A stretch of DNA of 64,000 nt from Flavilitoribacter nigricans DSM 23189 = NBRC 102662 (GTDB lineage Bacteria > Bacteroidota > Bacteroidia > Chitinophagales > Saprospiraceae): positions 1-64,000 of the forward strand of contig NZ_PDUD01000030.1 in the NCBI RefSeq assembly GCF_002646595.1. The letters are read 5' to 3'. The notes under the pieces were generated by a model. It was given only the letters and a program-made list of their open reading frames with translations, did no database searches and was not told the DNA's origin. Below are positions 19,765 through 28,917 of this stretch, in pieces (positions within the stretch are counted from its first letter, which is position 1; each line of letters opens with the position of its first letter). The position numbers and the translations under genes were made by a program.

Positions 19765-19788
19765 AATATTGGTTTATACCGGTCGGGT

Positions 19789-20895
19789 TTAGCGGCCGTG
19801 GTATACCTCCCGCCAGTTGACATCGCGGTAGTTGTCGAAAAGCAGTACGCCGATCACTCCGAAGAAAAAGGCAATGGCCACGCACGCCAGGACGATCAGC
19901 GTCCGGCGGGGTCTGGATTTGATGATCGGCAACTCCGCTTCCTCCACCAGGATCAGAGCGGGAATATTGGCGTTGAAGGTAGCCCGGTATTGTTTGAGCT
20001 TTTCCTGTTCTTCGCTAAGGGCCTGCGTGGCCTCCTTATATTGGGAAGTGTAAATATCCACTTCAGCTACCCCGGTATTGAATAACTCCAGTTTGGAAGA
20101 AAGGCTTTCCACCTGTTTTTCGAGGCCGGCCACCTGGGATTGCAGCTTGGACAAGGTATCCCGCTGGGTGTTGGAAAACCCTTTCAGCTCATTGAGCCGG
20201 GCCCGGGTAAAGGCCAGTTTTCCTTCCGCGCTGGTCAGTTCGGAAGTCAGGATCTCCGATTGAGCCAGAGTATTGAAAATGCCGTACTCAGTCCGCAGGT
20301 TGATCAGACTGTCGCCGATAGAGCGCAACAACTCTTCCTTGCTGCGAATACTGGCTTCGTAAGTCCGGATCTTTTTTTCCTGCGATGCCTTAACCAGTTG
20401 CTGGGCGATGACATTGATCTTTTCCCGGGCCGCCCGGGTGATCTCGCGCGCCAGTTTGCGATCCTTATCCTCTACGGAAAGCTGAATGGCATCCCGCTTG
20501 GTCTTCTGCACCTCGTACAGGTCGAAGAATTTCAGTTTGATATAATAAGGGGCTTTTACATTCGCCGTATCGATATCGTAGTGCTGATAAAGCTGGAAGG
20601 TATCGATGAGGTATTCCACCAGCTCATTACCTTCGGCAATCGTCAGCAGCCGGTCGATATCCGATTCGTTACCGTATATTTCCGGTTCCAGTTGTGTATT
20701 GCCGAAGATCAGTTCCGGTTTGGACTGATCGGGGCTAGCCACAAAAAACACCGTCGTCGCCTGGTAGTAAACCGGCACCAACATCACCACCACGGCGGCG
20801 ATCAGGCCCGCAGCCAGACACAGATAAATAATGGGCTTTTTCCACCTGAATATCGTGCGCAATACATCAAGCAGATTATCCTTATTTTGACTCAT
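19789..20895 (-). CDS. Wzz-like polysaccharide chain-length regulator
   Basis: This 368-residue protein has an N-terminal membrane helix (about 17-38, IIYLCLAAGLIAAVVVMLVP), a long periplasmic coiled-coil region (about 150-300) and a C-terminal helix (about 335-357) preceded by a proline-containing stretch (EEAELPIIKSRPRR). This is the Wzz/GumC topology. It has no C-terminal tyrosine kinase domain. It would set the modal length of the chain made by the adjacent Wzy-like protein. Confidence 0.85.
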   Translation of the reverse strand: MSQNKDNLLDVLRTIFRWKKPIIYLCLAAGLIAAVVVMLVPVYYQATTVFFVASPDQSKPELIFGNTQLEPEIYGNESDIDRLLTIAEGNELVEYLIDTFQLYQHYDIDTANVKAPYYIKLKFFDLYEVQKTKRDAIQLSVEDKDRKLAREITRAAREKINVIAQQLVKASQEKKIRTYEASIRSKEELLRSIGDSLINLRTEYGIFNTLAQSEILTSELTSAEGKLAFTRARLNELKGFSNTQRDTLSKLQSQVAGLEKQVESLSSKLELFNTGVAEVDIYTSQYKEATQALSEEQEKLKQYRATFNANIPALILVEEAELPIIKSRPRRTLIVLACVAIAFFFGVIGVLLFDNYRDVNWREVYHGR

Positions 20896-21365
20896 TGGAA
20901 CTTTTGTCTAAAACGGAGTGAATACCACTCCATTCAAAAATCTTCGCAAAAGTAGAAAAATGCCCCTTATGGTAGGTAGCAGTTGTCGGGCTCATACCCG
21001 ATTTTTGCGTACAGGTGACACTCCCTGGTACCAGAGCGCCCGGACCCAACAAATGTAATACGCAGAAAATAGCCTTCCATTCCGACGGCACGGCACAGGT
21101 GAAAGAGAAAAAGTAAGTTGAAGAAATTGAGCAAGGTAAAAATTGAAGAAAACCAAAAATAACTTACCTTTAAGCGGCAAGACATACCCGCATCATTATC
21201 AACCGGTTCTAAATGTTCAACGGTCAGGTGCAACCGGCTGTACGCGACCGTCACCAGCCGTTTCAATTTTTGTTTTCCCCAAAACCATAGATTGATCTAA
21301 TTTTAAAACTCAGACTCAGGTCCGGGATTTGGAGATGAGTTCGCAGCCAACTTCAATCGTCCTTT
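20896..21365. other. divergent intergenic region, wzz / STAND gene
   Basis: This 470-base region has no supported gene. It holds the -7 candidate at 20947-20954 (minus), a short hairpin TCGGG/CCCGA followed by TTTTTG near 20979-21000, and an imperfect plus-strand -7 box, TACCTTTA, near 21167-21174. If that box is used, the STAND gene has a leader of roughly 190 bases. Confidence 0.45.
20947..20954 (-). promoter_or_regulatory. candidate -7 element for the wzz-wzy unit
   Basis: The minus strand reads TACTTTTG, an exact TAnnTTTG match, 51 bases upstream of the Wzz-like start. A -33 TTTG is not obvious at the right spacing. Confidence 0.45.
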
Positions 21366-24300
21366 ATGAAGGTACTGGTACACCATTTTGCAGAACATAC
21401 CGAAGCTTACCGCTATAATTTCCAGTTGTACACGGATGGCGTGATCGTGGAAAGTCGTCATTTCCCGGATAGGACGGTTTGTGTGGAAAATGCCTACGGT
21501 CTGCTGATGTTCCTGCGCAACAGCCAGGCACCGGCAAAGGAAGTGTATCTCTCCAGGTACAAACAGGACTGGGTGCTGAATATCTCCGACCAGTACCAAC
21601 TGCGGCTCGTACAACCGGGCAATTGCCAGGATTCCGAAGAAGCCGAGCGTATCGTAGCCCGCCTTCTGGAGTCCATCGAAGATCAGATTGAACTGATTGA
21701 CGTAGCTCCCGAAGAGCGCTCGCAGTATAAGACCACCGCTCCGCTCACGGATGCCAACACCTTGTCTGCGGCTCCGGAACCCCTCGTTCCGGAAACGGAC
21801 ATTCAGCCCATACAGAGCATTTCGGAAGAGCTTCCCGTTTCCGAAGATCAAACCGGTTTCGTCTCTTTTTCGGAAGAGGTCGATGCCAACGAACGCTTTT
21901 TCTTTCATTTCCTGGATCGTTCCGGTGATCCGCTTTTGCTCAGTAAAGCTTTTGACGCAGCGGCCGAACGCGATCAGACCATCGAGCAGATCTATCTGCA
22001 CGGTATCCATAAGGAGCAGTATGAGGTCGAAAATGAAGAAGAGCAATACCGTTTTCGACTCAAAAATGATCAGCAGGTCGAGCTGGCCCACAGCCGGTCA
22101 TTCGATGAGGAAAAGGAGATTATGCGCGCAATATTCTGGCTGCGTATTTACTTCAAAAGCAAACTACCCGAAAAACAGAACGGCGGCGGCGGTCTGATGA
22201 TCAATCCGGCGAGCATCCTGAATCCTAAATTTTCTTCCGGTATTATCCCGCAGGATGGTCCGTGCGGTAAGGTATTCAAACCGATGGAGCCGCTTACCGC
22301 TGGGGACTTTTCCCTGTTTTGGGGCAGAGACCGGGAGCTGAAGGATATTTATCAGTTGGTGCTGAACAGCAATCTGCTGCTGTTGTACGGAGCGGCCCGG
22401 AGCGGTAAAAGTAGTCTGGTTCGCTGCGGATTACCCAACTACCACCGGCAGTCGGAATGGCACGGTATTGTGGTGGAACGACGCGATAACATCAATCGAA
22501 GTTTTGACCAACAGCTCAATCGCGAACGGAAAAGGCTTTCCCTTTCTCCCGAGGAGCACACCGTGCATACCGCACTCGGAAGCCTTCAGGAAATTCAGGA
22601 CGAAAGCGACAAACCCATTTTTCTGATCTTCGACGATATTGAGGAGCTCTTTTCCGATAAGCCCGATCCCGAAGAGCAGCAGCAATTCTTCGCACTGCTC
22701 CAGGAGATCATGCAGACAAAAGGAACGATCAAAGCTATTCTCATCATCGACGAGACCTATCTGGCGCACCTGACGAATTACGAAACCGTCGTTCCCAATC
22801 TCTTTGAGCATCGCTACCGACTGGAAAAAATGTCGGTGCGCGGTATCAGTTCCGGCCTGGTGGATTGCCTCGATATGCTCAATAATATCAACTCGCTCAA
22901 GGTACCCGATCCGAAGGTGGCCACGGAAGCCATTATGGAGCGTATGAGTAACGGGAAGGATCAGATCGAGGTAGCCTGTATGCAGATCTACCTGAACGAA
23001 CTGCAACAGGAGGCCTGCCGGAAAAAAGAGAACGGCCAGGTACTGATCGACAAAAAACTGATCGATAGCTGCGATCCCCCGGAAACGATGATCGCCGGCT
23101 ACCTGGATGCCCGGCGGATGGAGATCAGCCAGCAAAAATCCGAAACGCCGGAAGACCAGGCGCAGGTCCGGCAGCAGTTGCAGGAACTGGAAGATGTGCA
23201 AAACCGCTGTAACTGCAGCCCACCACCTACGCCGGCGGCCTACCCGGCCTGGGTTTCCTGGGCGGGTTGGGGGCTTTTGCTGCTCCTGTTATTGTTGCTC
23301 TTCTGGCCCTGGCCGGCTGTACCGAATGCATCGCTCAACGAACAGCCCACCAGTTGCGCCCAGTGTGAGCAGTATATCACCGAATTCGGATTATCGGCGC
23401 CTTTCGGCGACTATTCCCGGCAACAGCTGGCCTCTTACCGTTGTCAGGAATGGGCAGATTGTCAGATCGCTCAGGAAGAGGGATCCTGCGAAACCTACAT
23501 CAAATACCTCGAAAAATATAAGGCAAACGGTAGTTGCTCCGATGAATTTCTGAACGCCATCATAAAGGGCTGTCTGCTGCCGGCCAATACCTCCGTGGTC
23601 AGCAACTGCAAGTTACTCACGGAGGTGCTCCCCAAAAGCAAACTGCCAGCGGATATGCTGTGTCTCATTTACGAAGAATACATTGCTGCCTTCGGAGCCG
23701 ATAATAGCTGCGCTCAGGTACTGGCTGACCTACAGACCGAGATCCCCTGTGCACAACCCACAGAAATGTCCAATACGACTTTGTCCTGCACCGAACTGCG
23801 GGCCAAAGCCGGCAACAACGGCTCACTCAACGCGGCCGAAAAAACCGCCCTGGAGCAGTGCGCCTGCAACGAAGCTTTTGCCAAGGGAGACTGCAATACG
23901 TACGAAGCCTATTTGAAAACTTACGGCCGGGATGGCCGTTGCGCGGGTGACGTTCGTACTGCCTTACAGGAACTGCAGCAGTTGAACTGCCCGCTACCCA
24001 TGGGGGACATCTGCTTCCTTACCGCTACCCTGGAACCGGTTCCCTGGTCGAATGCCCATACCCAATGCCCGCAGGGATACAAATTGATCTGTGAAAGTCA
24101 GGTGCGCTATCTGTTGGAGAAATTCTACAAGAACGACTTGCGCAAATCCTATTCTTATATGGTTCAGAAGATCGAAGCCACCAATCTGGATTTCAACGCC
24201 AACGGCTACTGGACCGCCACCGAATTTTCGGACAGCGAGGCTTACGCCATTGAAAAAGACAAAGCCAACAAGAGCATAAAAATGCCGCAGGGCGTCAGTA

Positions 24301-24401
24301 AATCCGCGGTCAGGCCGTGCCTGTGTATCGCTCCGGGGCCCAAATTTCAGGAAAGCGCCATCAGCGACCTGCAGTGCCTTTCCAAAAGTTTATCGAATTA
24401 A
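21366..24401 (+). CDS. membrane-anchored STAND/AAA NTPase with YegP-like and DUF1566-like modules
   Basis: I do not recognise this 1011-residue protein as a named family member. Visible order: (1) two pairs of YegP/DUF1508-like beta modules, about 16-52 and 68-104, repeated at 177-213 and 227-262, separated by an acidic Pro/Ser-rich linker; (2) a STAND-type NTPase with FWGRDRE at about 320, Walker A GAARSGKS at 342-349 and Walker B LIFDD ending at D423/D424; (3) one membrane helix at about 630-650; (4) a Cys-rich region with at least three similar units (YIKYLEKYKANGSC, EYIAAFGADNSC, YEAYLKTYGRDGRC); (5) a C-terminal DUF1566/FISUMP-like domain (about 880-990, YWTATEFSDSEAYAI). Cysteines concentrate after the helix, so that part is probably extracytoplasmic. 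It may be a signal-transducing or defence ATPase. It stands alone, with its own terminator. Confidence 0.75.
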   Translation: MKVLVHHFAEHTEAYRYNFQLYTDGVIVESRHFPDRTVCVENAYGLLMFLRNSQAPAKEVYLSRYKQDWVLNISDQYQLRLVQPGNCQDSEEAERIVARLLESIEDQIELIDVAPEERSQYKTTAPLTDANTLSAAPEPLVPETDIQPIQSISEELPVSEDQTGFVSFSEEVDANERFFFHFLDRSGDPLLLSKAFDAAAERDQTIEQIYLHGIHKEQYEVENEEEQYRFRLKNDQQVELAHSRSFDEEKEIMRAIFWLRIYFKSKLPEKQNGGGGLMINPASILNPKFSSGIIPQDGPCGKVFKPMEPLTAGDFSLFWGRDRELKDIYQLVLNSNLLLLYGAARSGKSSLVRCGLPNYHRQSEWHGIVVERRDNINRSFDQQLNRERKRLSLSPEEHTVHTALGSLQEIQDESDKPIFLIFDDIEELFSDKPDPEEQQQFFALLQEIMQTKGTIKAILIIDETYLAHLTNYETVVPNLFEHRYRLEKMSVRGISSGLVDCLDMLNNINSLKVPDPKVATEAIMERMSNGKDQIEVACMQIYLNELQQEACRKKENGQVLIDKKLIDSCDPPETMIAGYLDARRMEISQQKSETPEDQAQVRQQLQELEDVQNRCNCSPPPTPAAYPAWVSWAGWGLLLLLLLLLFWPWPAVPNASLNEQPTSCAQCEQYITEFGLSAPFGDYSRQQLASYRCQEWADCQIAQEEGSCETYIKYLEKYKANGSCSDEFLNAIIKGCLLPANTSVVSNCKLLTEVLPKSKLPADMLCLIYEEYIAAFGADNSCAQVLADLQTEIPCAQPTEMSNTTLSCTELRAKAGNNGSLNAAEKTALEQCACNEAFAKGDCNTYEAYLKTYGRDGRCAGDVRTALQELQQLNCPLPMGDICFLTATLEPVPWSNAHTQCPQGYKLICESQVRYLLEKFYKNDLRKSYSYMVQKIEATNLDFNANGYWTATEFSDSEAYAIEKDKANKSIKMPQGVSKSAVRPCLCIAPGPKFQESAISDLQCLSKSLSN

Positions 24402-24412
24402 AAGTGGCGAAT

Positions 24413-24431
24413 AATGGTCAAACCATTTTTT
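24413..24431 (+). terminator. short intrinsic terminator after the STAND gene
   Basis: AATGGT (24413-24418), a CAA loop and ACCATT (24422-24427) are followed by a T-run (TTTT). It lies 12 bases past the stop codon. Confidence 0.7.
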
Positions 24432-24445
24432 CACCGTCAAGGGTT

Positions 24446-24462
24446 TAACGCAAGTTGCGTTA
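24446..24462. promoter_or_regulatory. 17-bp palindrome, ACGCA-N3-TGCGT type
   Basis: TAACGCAAGTTGCGTTA has perfect 8-base arms around one G. Its core ACGCA-N3-TGCGT is the same as that of the HigBA operator at 36651-36663. It lies between the STAND gene terminator and the oxidoreductase start, about 190 bases upstream of the latter. It is a possible protein-binding site; no -35/-10-like element can be assigned with confidence. The rest of 24463-24652 shows nothing recognisable. Confidence 0.4.
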
Positions 24463-24652
24463 TAGCGTGGAGACGGTGGAGCGCAGCGTGACCGGAATAG
24501 CAAATGACCGGCCCTGCCCGTACTTATCCGCATTACGTCCTGCGTTTTACCAGTTATCCGCTTCCATCGCAACTGCAGTATACTTAAAATCATGTAATTT
24601 CATGGGCCTGTGCTTCTCATGCACAAATTTTGACCATTAAAATCAAAGCTAT

Positions 24653-25993
24653 ATGCCACAAGGATCTAAGTCAAGACGGAAATTTATCAAAAAAGCGGCG
24701 ATAGGCACTGCGGGGCTCGCGCTGGGTATGAACGCTAAAAGTTACGCCCGGATCATTGGCGCCAATGACCGCCTGAATGTAGCCATCCTCGGCTGCTACC
24801 GGCGCTTCGGAGCCTTAGCCCCATCCCTGAGTGATTGCGAAAATATAACCATCTCCTACGTGTGCGATGTAGACTCCCGGCGCCAGGAAAAGGGCATGGG
24901 TCGCATTAAAGACCTCATGGGCGAAGCGCCCAAAGGGGAGAAGGATATGCGGAAGATCATTGCCGATCCGTCCGTAGACGTGATCGTAAACGCTACGCCG
25001 GACCACTGGCACGCTCCCGGCACCTGGCTGGCCCTGGATGCCGGTAAGCACGTTTATGTAGAAAAACCAGCCAGTCATAACCCGAAAGAAGGAGAACTGC
25101 TGATCGCCCTCCAGAAATACTACGGCAAGGTGGTACAAATGGGCAACCAGCAACGATCTGCTCCCGAATCCAGAGAGATCGTCGAAGAGATACACAACGG
25201 AGGTATCGGCGATGTGTACCACGCAGTGGCCTTCTATTCCAATAGTCGTGACCGGGTGCCCGAAGCCAAAAAAGTACCGGTTCCGGATTATCTGGATTGG
25301 GAACTCTGGCAGGGACCGGCGCCACGCACCGAGTTCGTCGATATCCTCGGTGATTATATGTGGCACTGGTTCTGGAACTGGGGAACCGCCGAAACCGGCA
25401 ATAACGCTACCCACGAACTGGACGTTGCCCGCTGGGCCCTACAGGTGAAATATCCGGAAATGGTACACGCCAACGGTAAAAAAGCCCATTTCAAGGATGA
25501 CCCCTGGACGATGTACGACACCATGATGGTCACCTACAATTTCCCCGGCGGAAAATCTATTTCCTGGGACGGTAAGAGCCGCAACGGCTACAGCACCTAC
25601 GGAAGTGACCGGGGTACGATCATCTACGGTTCGGAAGGAAGTGTTTTTGTCAACCGGGGCGGATATCGTCTGTACGACCGGGCCGGTAAAATGGTACGCG
25701 AACGCAAATCAGGCGGAAATGAAGCCGGAACCGCACTCGGCGGAGGTGGCGATATGACTACCCTGCACGTACGCAACTTCCTGGACGCCGTTCGCGGAAA
25801 AGTAAAACAGAATTCCAACATCGAGGACGGTGCCATCAGTACGCACCTCTGCCACTACGCCAACATCTCCTACCGCATGGGTAATGCTGCTCTGGAGATC
25901 GACGCAAACAACGGGCATCTGAAGAATAAGAAGGCGATGAAGAAATTCTGGTCCCGCGACTACGAGAAAGGCTGGGAGCCACCCAAAGTGTAA
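24653..25993 (+). CDS. Gfo/Idh/MocA-family oxidoreductase, Tat-exported
   Basis: This 446-residue protein starts with a twin-arginine signal (SRRKFIKKAAIGTAGLALG), so it is likely exported folded with its nucleotide cofactor. The Rossmann part (RLNVAILGCYRRFG) and the EKP motif (KHVYVEKPASHN, holding the family's catalytic lysine) are clear. The C-terminal dimerisation domain follows. Exported members of this family in Bacteroidota act on glycans or sugar derivatives; the substrate is unknown. The gene stands alone and ends at a strong hairpin terminator. Confidence 0.9.
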   Translation: MPQGSKSRRKFIKKAAIGTAGLALGMNAKSYARIIGANDRLNVAILGCYRRFGALAPSLSDCENITISYVCDVDSRRQEKGMGRIKDLMGEAPKGEKDMRKIIADPSVDVIVNATPDHWHAPGTWLALDAGKHVYVEKPASHNPKEGELLIALQKYYGKVVQMGNQQRSAPESREIVEEIHNGGIGDVYHAVAFYSNSRDRVPEAKKVPVPDYLDWELWQGPAPRTEFVDILGDYMWHWFWNWGTAETGNNATHELDVARWALQVKYPEMVHANGKKAHFKDDPWTMYDTMMVTYNFPGGKSISWDGKSRNGYSTYGSDRGTIIYGSEGSVFVNRGGYRLYDRAGKMVRERKSGGNEAGTALGGGGDMTTLHVRNFLDAVRGKVKQNSNIEDGAISTHLCHYANISYRMGNAALEIDANNGHLKNKKAMKKFWSRDYEKGWEPPKV

Positions 25994-26023
25994 ACAGTAA
26001 TTGAATTTATAATTGGTTATTCC

Positions 26024-26089
26024 TCACCGCGAGGTCGCCATTTTTGCGGAGTTTTCTTTGCAACCGGCGTCTTTGCGGTGATTTTTTTT
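26024..26089 (+). terminator. long hairpin terminator with T8 tract, CTTTGCG-rich
   Basis: TCACCGCGAGGTCGCC (26024-26039) pairs with GGCGTCTTTGCGGTGA (26066-26081) over 16 positions with one mismatch and two G-T wobbles. Eight Ts follow. The loop and right arm carry CTTTGC/CTTTGCGGTG, a word that recurs in intergenic repeats of many environmental bacteria. It ends the oxidoreductase transcript; the convergent flippase gene stops at 26094. Confidence 0.8.
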
Positions 26090-26093
26090 GTAC

Positions 26094-27587
26094 CTATCTC
26101 CCGAAGTATTTTTGGATCTTCGTTCTTTCCATCCGGAAAATAAACAGCAGATAGCCTAGGAGGAATACGATGTTACCCAGATTCCGCAACCACAGTTGAT
26201 CGGGCAGGAAGCTGCGCCAGATCTGCGCCAGTCCCCAAACGCCTACCGCCGTGATCAGGTAAAGTACAATAATGGGAACCCGGTAGGGAATCGGATAGAA
26301 CCGGCGACCGAACCACCAGGTGGCGGCGGCCATGCTGCCGTAACAGATCAGTGTCGCCCAGGCCGAACCGAGATAACCGTAGATCGGGATCCACCAGACG
26401 TTCAGGACGATCGTGATCAACGCTCCGCCGACGGAAATGTATGCGCCCCATTTGGTGAGATCGGCCAGTTTGTACCAGGTGGCAAAGTTGTAGTATAACC
26501 CGAGAAAGATATTGGCCATCGCCAGGATGGGCACTACCTGCAAACCCGCCCAGTAATCTTCATTGGAAATGAAATACTTCGTAAAATCGATGAATAGCGT
26601 AATGGCCAGAAATGCGATACCTCCGATGGCGGCAAAAAAACCGGCCAGGTCCGCATAAAGTTGTTTCGCGTTGGCCGAATTTTTCTGTTTAAAAAAGAAA
26701 GGTTCCGCACCGTAGCGATAGGCCTGGATGAACAATGCGATCAGGGCGGCCAATTTGTAGTTTGCGGCGTATATACCCAATTGGGAGCGGGCTTCCTCGC
26801 CGGGATACAGCCGATTGAACAAGGCCCGGTCCAGTACTTCGTTGATCACGTAGGAAAACCCGACAATGACCAGGGGAGCCGCGTAGTACACCATTTTCCG
26901 CCACTGCTCCCAGTCGAACTTCAACTTGATCTTCCAGACGAAAGGAGACAACAGAAGGAAAACCAGCAGGCTGGAGGCCAGGTTGGCCAGGAAGATGTAA
27001 CCGATACCGAGATCGGGATTGTAAACAGATTCCAGGAAAGGGTGCAGCCAACTCCATTGAGCCCGGGCCAGGGCGTAGGGGCAGAATACGAGAAAGAACA
27101 AATTGAGCCCGATATTGGTAATAATACCGGTCAGCCGTACAACCGCAAATCGGATCGGCCTCCCTTCCAGACGCAGACGTGACAGCGGGATTTCGCTCAA
27201 AGCGTCAAAAGCCAGGATCAGTACGGCGATCCTAAACAAATAGACCTGATCTGGATATTCCAGGAAAGCGGCCAATTGGGGAGCCAGCAACCAGAAAACC
27301 GTACCGAGCACCAGCGTACTCACTACGATCGAGATCATGGCGGTATCAAAATAAGGTTGTGCCTTTTCTCCCTTGTCCGATTCGAAACGAAAATACGCCG
27401 TTTCCATCCGATAGGTGAACAGCACCATCACGATGGCGGTAAACGCAAAGATCACGCTGACCACACCGTATTCCTCCGTAGCGAATATCTGGGTATACAG
27501 CGGCGTGAGTAAAAAATAAAGGGCCCGACCGAGTATGGAACTCAGCCCGTAAATAGCGGTATCCTTAGCTAGACGCTTAATGGACAT
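26094..27587 (-). CDS. Wzx-type polysaccharide flippase (MOP superfamily)
   Basis: This 497-residue integral membrane protein has about 12-14 helices. The start MSIKRLAKDTAIYGLSSILGR then FLLTPLYTQIF is typical of polysaccharide biosynthesis (Wzx) exporters, which flip lipid-linked oligosaccharides across the inner membrane. It may serve the same pathway as the Wzy and Wzz-like genes at 18.3-20.9 kb. It is transcribed alone; a second flippase lies at 47.7 kb. Confidence 0.87.
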   Translation of the reverse strand: MSIKRLAKDTAIYGLSSILGRALYFLLTPLYTQIFATEEYGVVSVIFAFTAIVMVLFTYRMETAYFRFESDKGEKAQPYFDTAMISIVVSTLVLGTVFWLLAPQLAAFLEYPDQVYLFRIAVLILAFDALSEIPLSRLRLEGRPIRFAVVRLTGIITNIGLNLFFLVFCPYALARAQWSWLHPFLESVYNPDLGIGYIFLANLASSLLVFLLLSPFVWKIKLKFDWEQWRKMVYYAAPLVIVGFSYVINEVLDRALFNRLYPGEEARSQLGIYAANYKLAALIALFIQAYRYGAEPFFFKQKNSANAKQLYADLAGFFAAIGGIAFLAITLFIDFTKYFISNEDYWAGLQVVPILAMANIFLGLYYNFATWYKLADLTKWGAYISVGGALITIVLNVWWIPIYGYLGSAWATLICYGSMAAATWWFGRRFYPIPYRVPIIVLYLITAVGVWGLAQIWRSFLPDQLWLRNLGNIVFLLGYLLFIFRMERTKIQKYFGR

Positions 27588-27752
27588 TTAACTGATGGTG
27601 TGGTGATCTGATACGGCGTAATTGTACGGTGACCATACCGGCGGCATGGAAAACTTCGCAATTTTACGATAAAAATTTTTCATATAGCCGACCGGCTGAT
27701 CCTTTCGGAGTGAATGTGGTTCAATAAATTTCAAAGGATCAACATTTTATGC

Positions 27753-27760
27753 TATTTTCG
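27753..27760 (+). promoter_or_regulatory. candidate promoter for the M42 peptidase gene
   Basis: TATTTTCG is one base off TAnnTTTG. A TTTC at 27729-27732 lies 20 bases upstream, matching the -33 spacing. The start codon follows 34 bases after the -7 box. Confidence 0.45.
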
Positions 27761-27794
27761 CGCAACTTTTTATAATGCCTAATATTTCACGGCG

Positions 27795-28904
27795 ATGATC
27801 AATGTATCCTTACTCAAAACCATTTGTGAAACACCCGGTGCGCCGGGCTTCGAGCAACGCGTACGCGAACTGGTAATCAAAGAGGTGACGCCTCTGGTTG
27901 ATGAAGTTTCCGTCGATAATATGGGCAACGTGATTGCGGTCAAAAAAGGGAAGACCGACAAAAAGGTCATGGTAGCCGCCCATATGGATGAGATCGGATT
28001 TATCGTAACGCACATTGATGACGATGGTTTTTTGCGTTTTCATCCCCTTGGCGGGTTTGATCCCAAGACCTTGTCTTCCCAGCGGGTGATCGTGCACGGT
28101 ATTAAGGATGTGATCGGTGTCATGGGTTGCAAACCCATCCACCTGATGAAGCCGGAGGAACGGACCAAGCAGGTACCCATCAATGAGTATTTTATCGATC
28201 TGGGTATGAGTAAGGATGAAGTTAGTCAGATCGTCTCCGTCGGTGATCCCGTAACCCGGGACCGGGAGCTTATCGAAATGGGCGATTGCGTCAACAGCAA
28301 ATCATTGGATAACCGCGTATCAGTATTCATTCTGCTGGAAGCCCTCCGGGAGCTGAAAGATCAGGAAGTACCCTACGATATCTACGGCGTGTTTACGGTT
28401 CAGGAGGAAGTAGGCCTGCGGGGAGCCATCTCTGCCGCTCACTTGATCGATCCGGATTTTGGATTTGGCCTGGATGTTACCATCGCCTTCGATGTACCGG
28501 GCGCCAACGGCCACGATTCCGTTACCAAGCTGGGAAAAGGAGCAGCCATCAAGATCATGGACGGTTCCGTGATCAGCGATTATCGAATGGTAAATTACCT
28601 GAAACAGGTGGCCAACCAGGAAGGTATTAAATGGCAGCCGGAAATTCTGCCGGCCGGTGGCACGGATACCGCCGGAGTACAGCGCTACGGTAAAAAAGGC
28701 GCGATCAGCGGGGCGATCTCCATTCCGCTTCGCCATATCCACCAGACCATCGAACTGGCCCATAAGGCCGATATTAAAGACTGTATTGGTCTGCTCCGAA
28801 CGGGCATGACCCAACTGGACCGCTTCGACTGGGACTTCGCCCGGGTGCGTCCGCAACAATCCGGTCCGAAAAAGACTTCGGATGATAAGCCGGACTGGAT
28901 GTAG
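27795..28904 (+). CDS. M42-family aminopeptidase (glutamyl aminopeptidase/TET type)
   Basis: This 369-residue dinuclear-metal aminopeptidase family member usually forms large tetrahedral cytosolic particles that trim peptides. The metal and catalytic motifs are AAHMDEIGF (His, Asp), SLDNRVSVF (Asp), FTVQEEVGLRGA (Glu pair), GLDVTIAFDVPG (Asp) and PLRHIHQTIE (His). Length is normal. There is no signal peptide. It is convergent with the next gene, 13 bases apart. Confidence 0.92.
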   Translation: MINVSLLKTICETPGAPGFEQRVRELVIKEVTPLVDEVSVDNMGNVIAVKKGKTDKKVMVAAHMDEIGFIVTHIDDDGFLRFHPLGGFDPKTLSSQRVIVHGIKDVIGVMGCKPIHLMKPEERTKQVPINEYFIDLGMSKDEVSQIVSVGDPVTRDRELIEMGDCVNSKSLDNRVSVFILLEALRELKDQEVPYDIYGVFTVQEEVGLRGAISAAHLIDPDFGFGLDVTIAFDVPGANGHDSVTKLGKGAAIKIMDGSVISDYRMVNYLKQVANQEGIKWQPEILPAGGTDTAGVQRYGKKGAISGAISIPLRHIHQTIELAHKADIKDCIGLLRTGMTQLDRFDWDFARVRPQQSGPKKTSDDKPDWM

Positions 28905-28917
28905 GAATAGGCGGTAA

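Noticed and set aside
20979-21000. Hairpin TCGGG/CCCGA with T-run in front of the STAND gene
   Set aside because: Only a 5-bp stem and no plus-strand gene upstream to terminate; not listed as a terminator.
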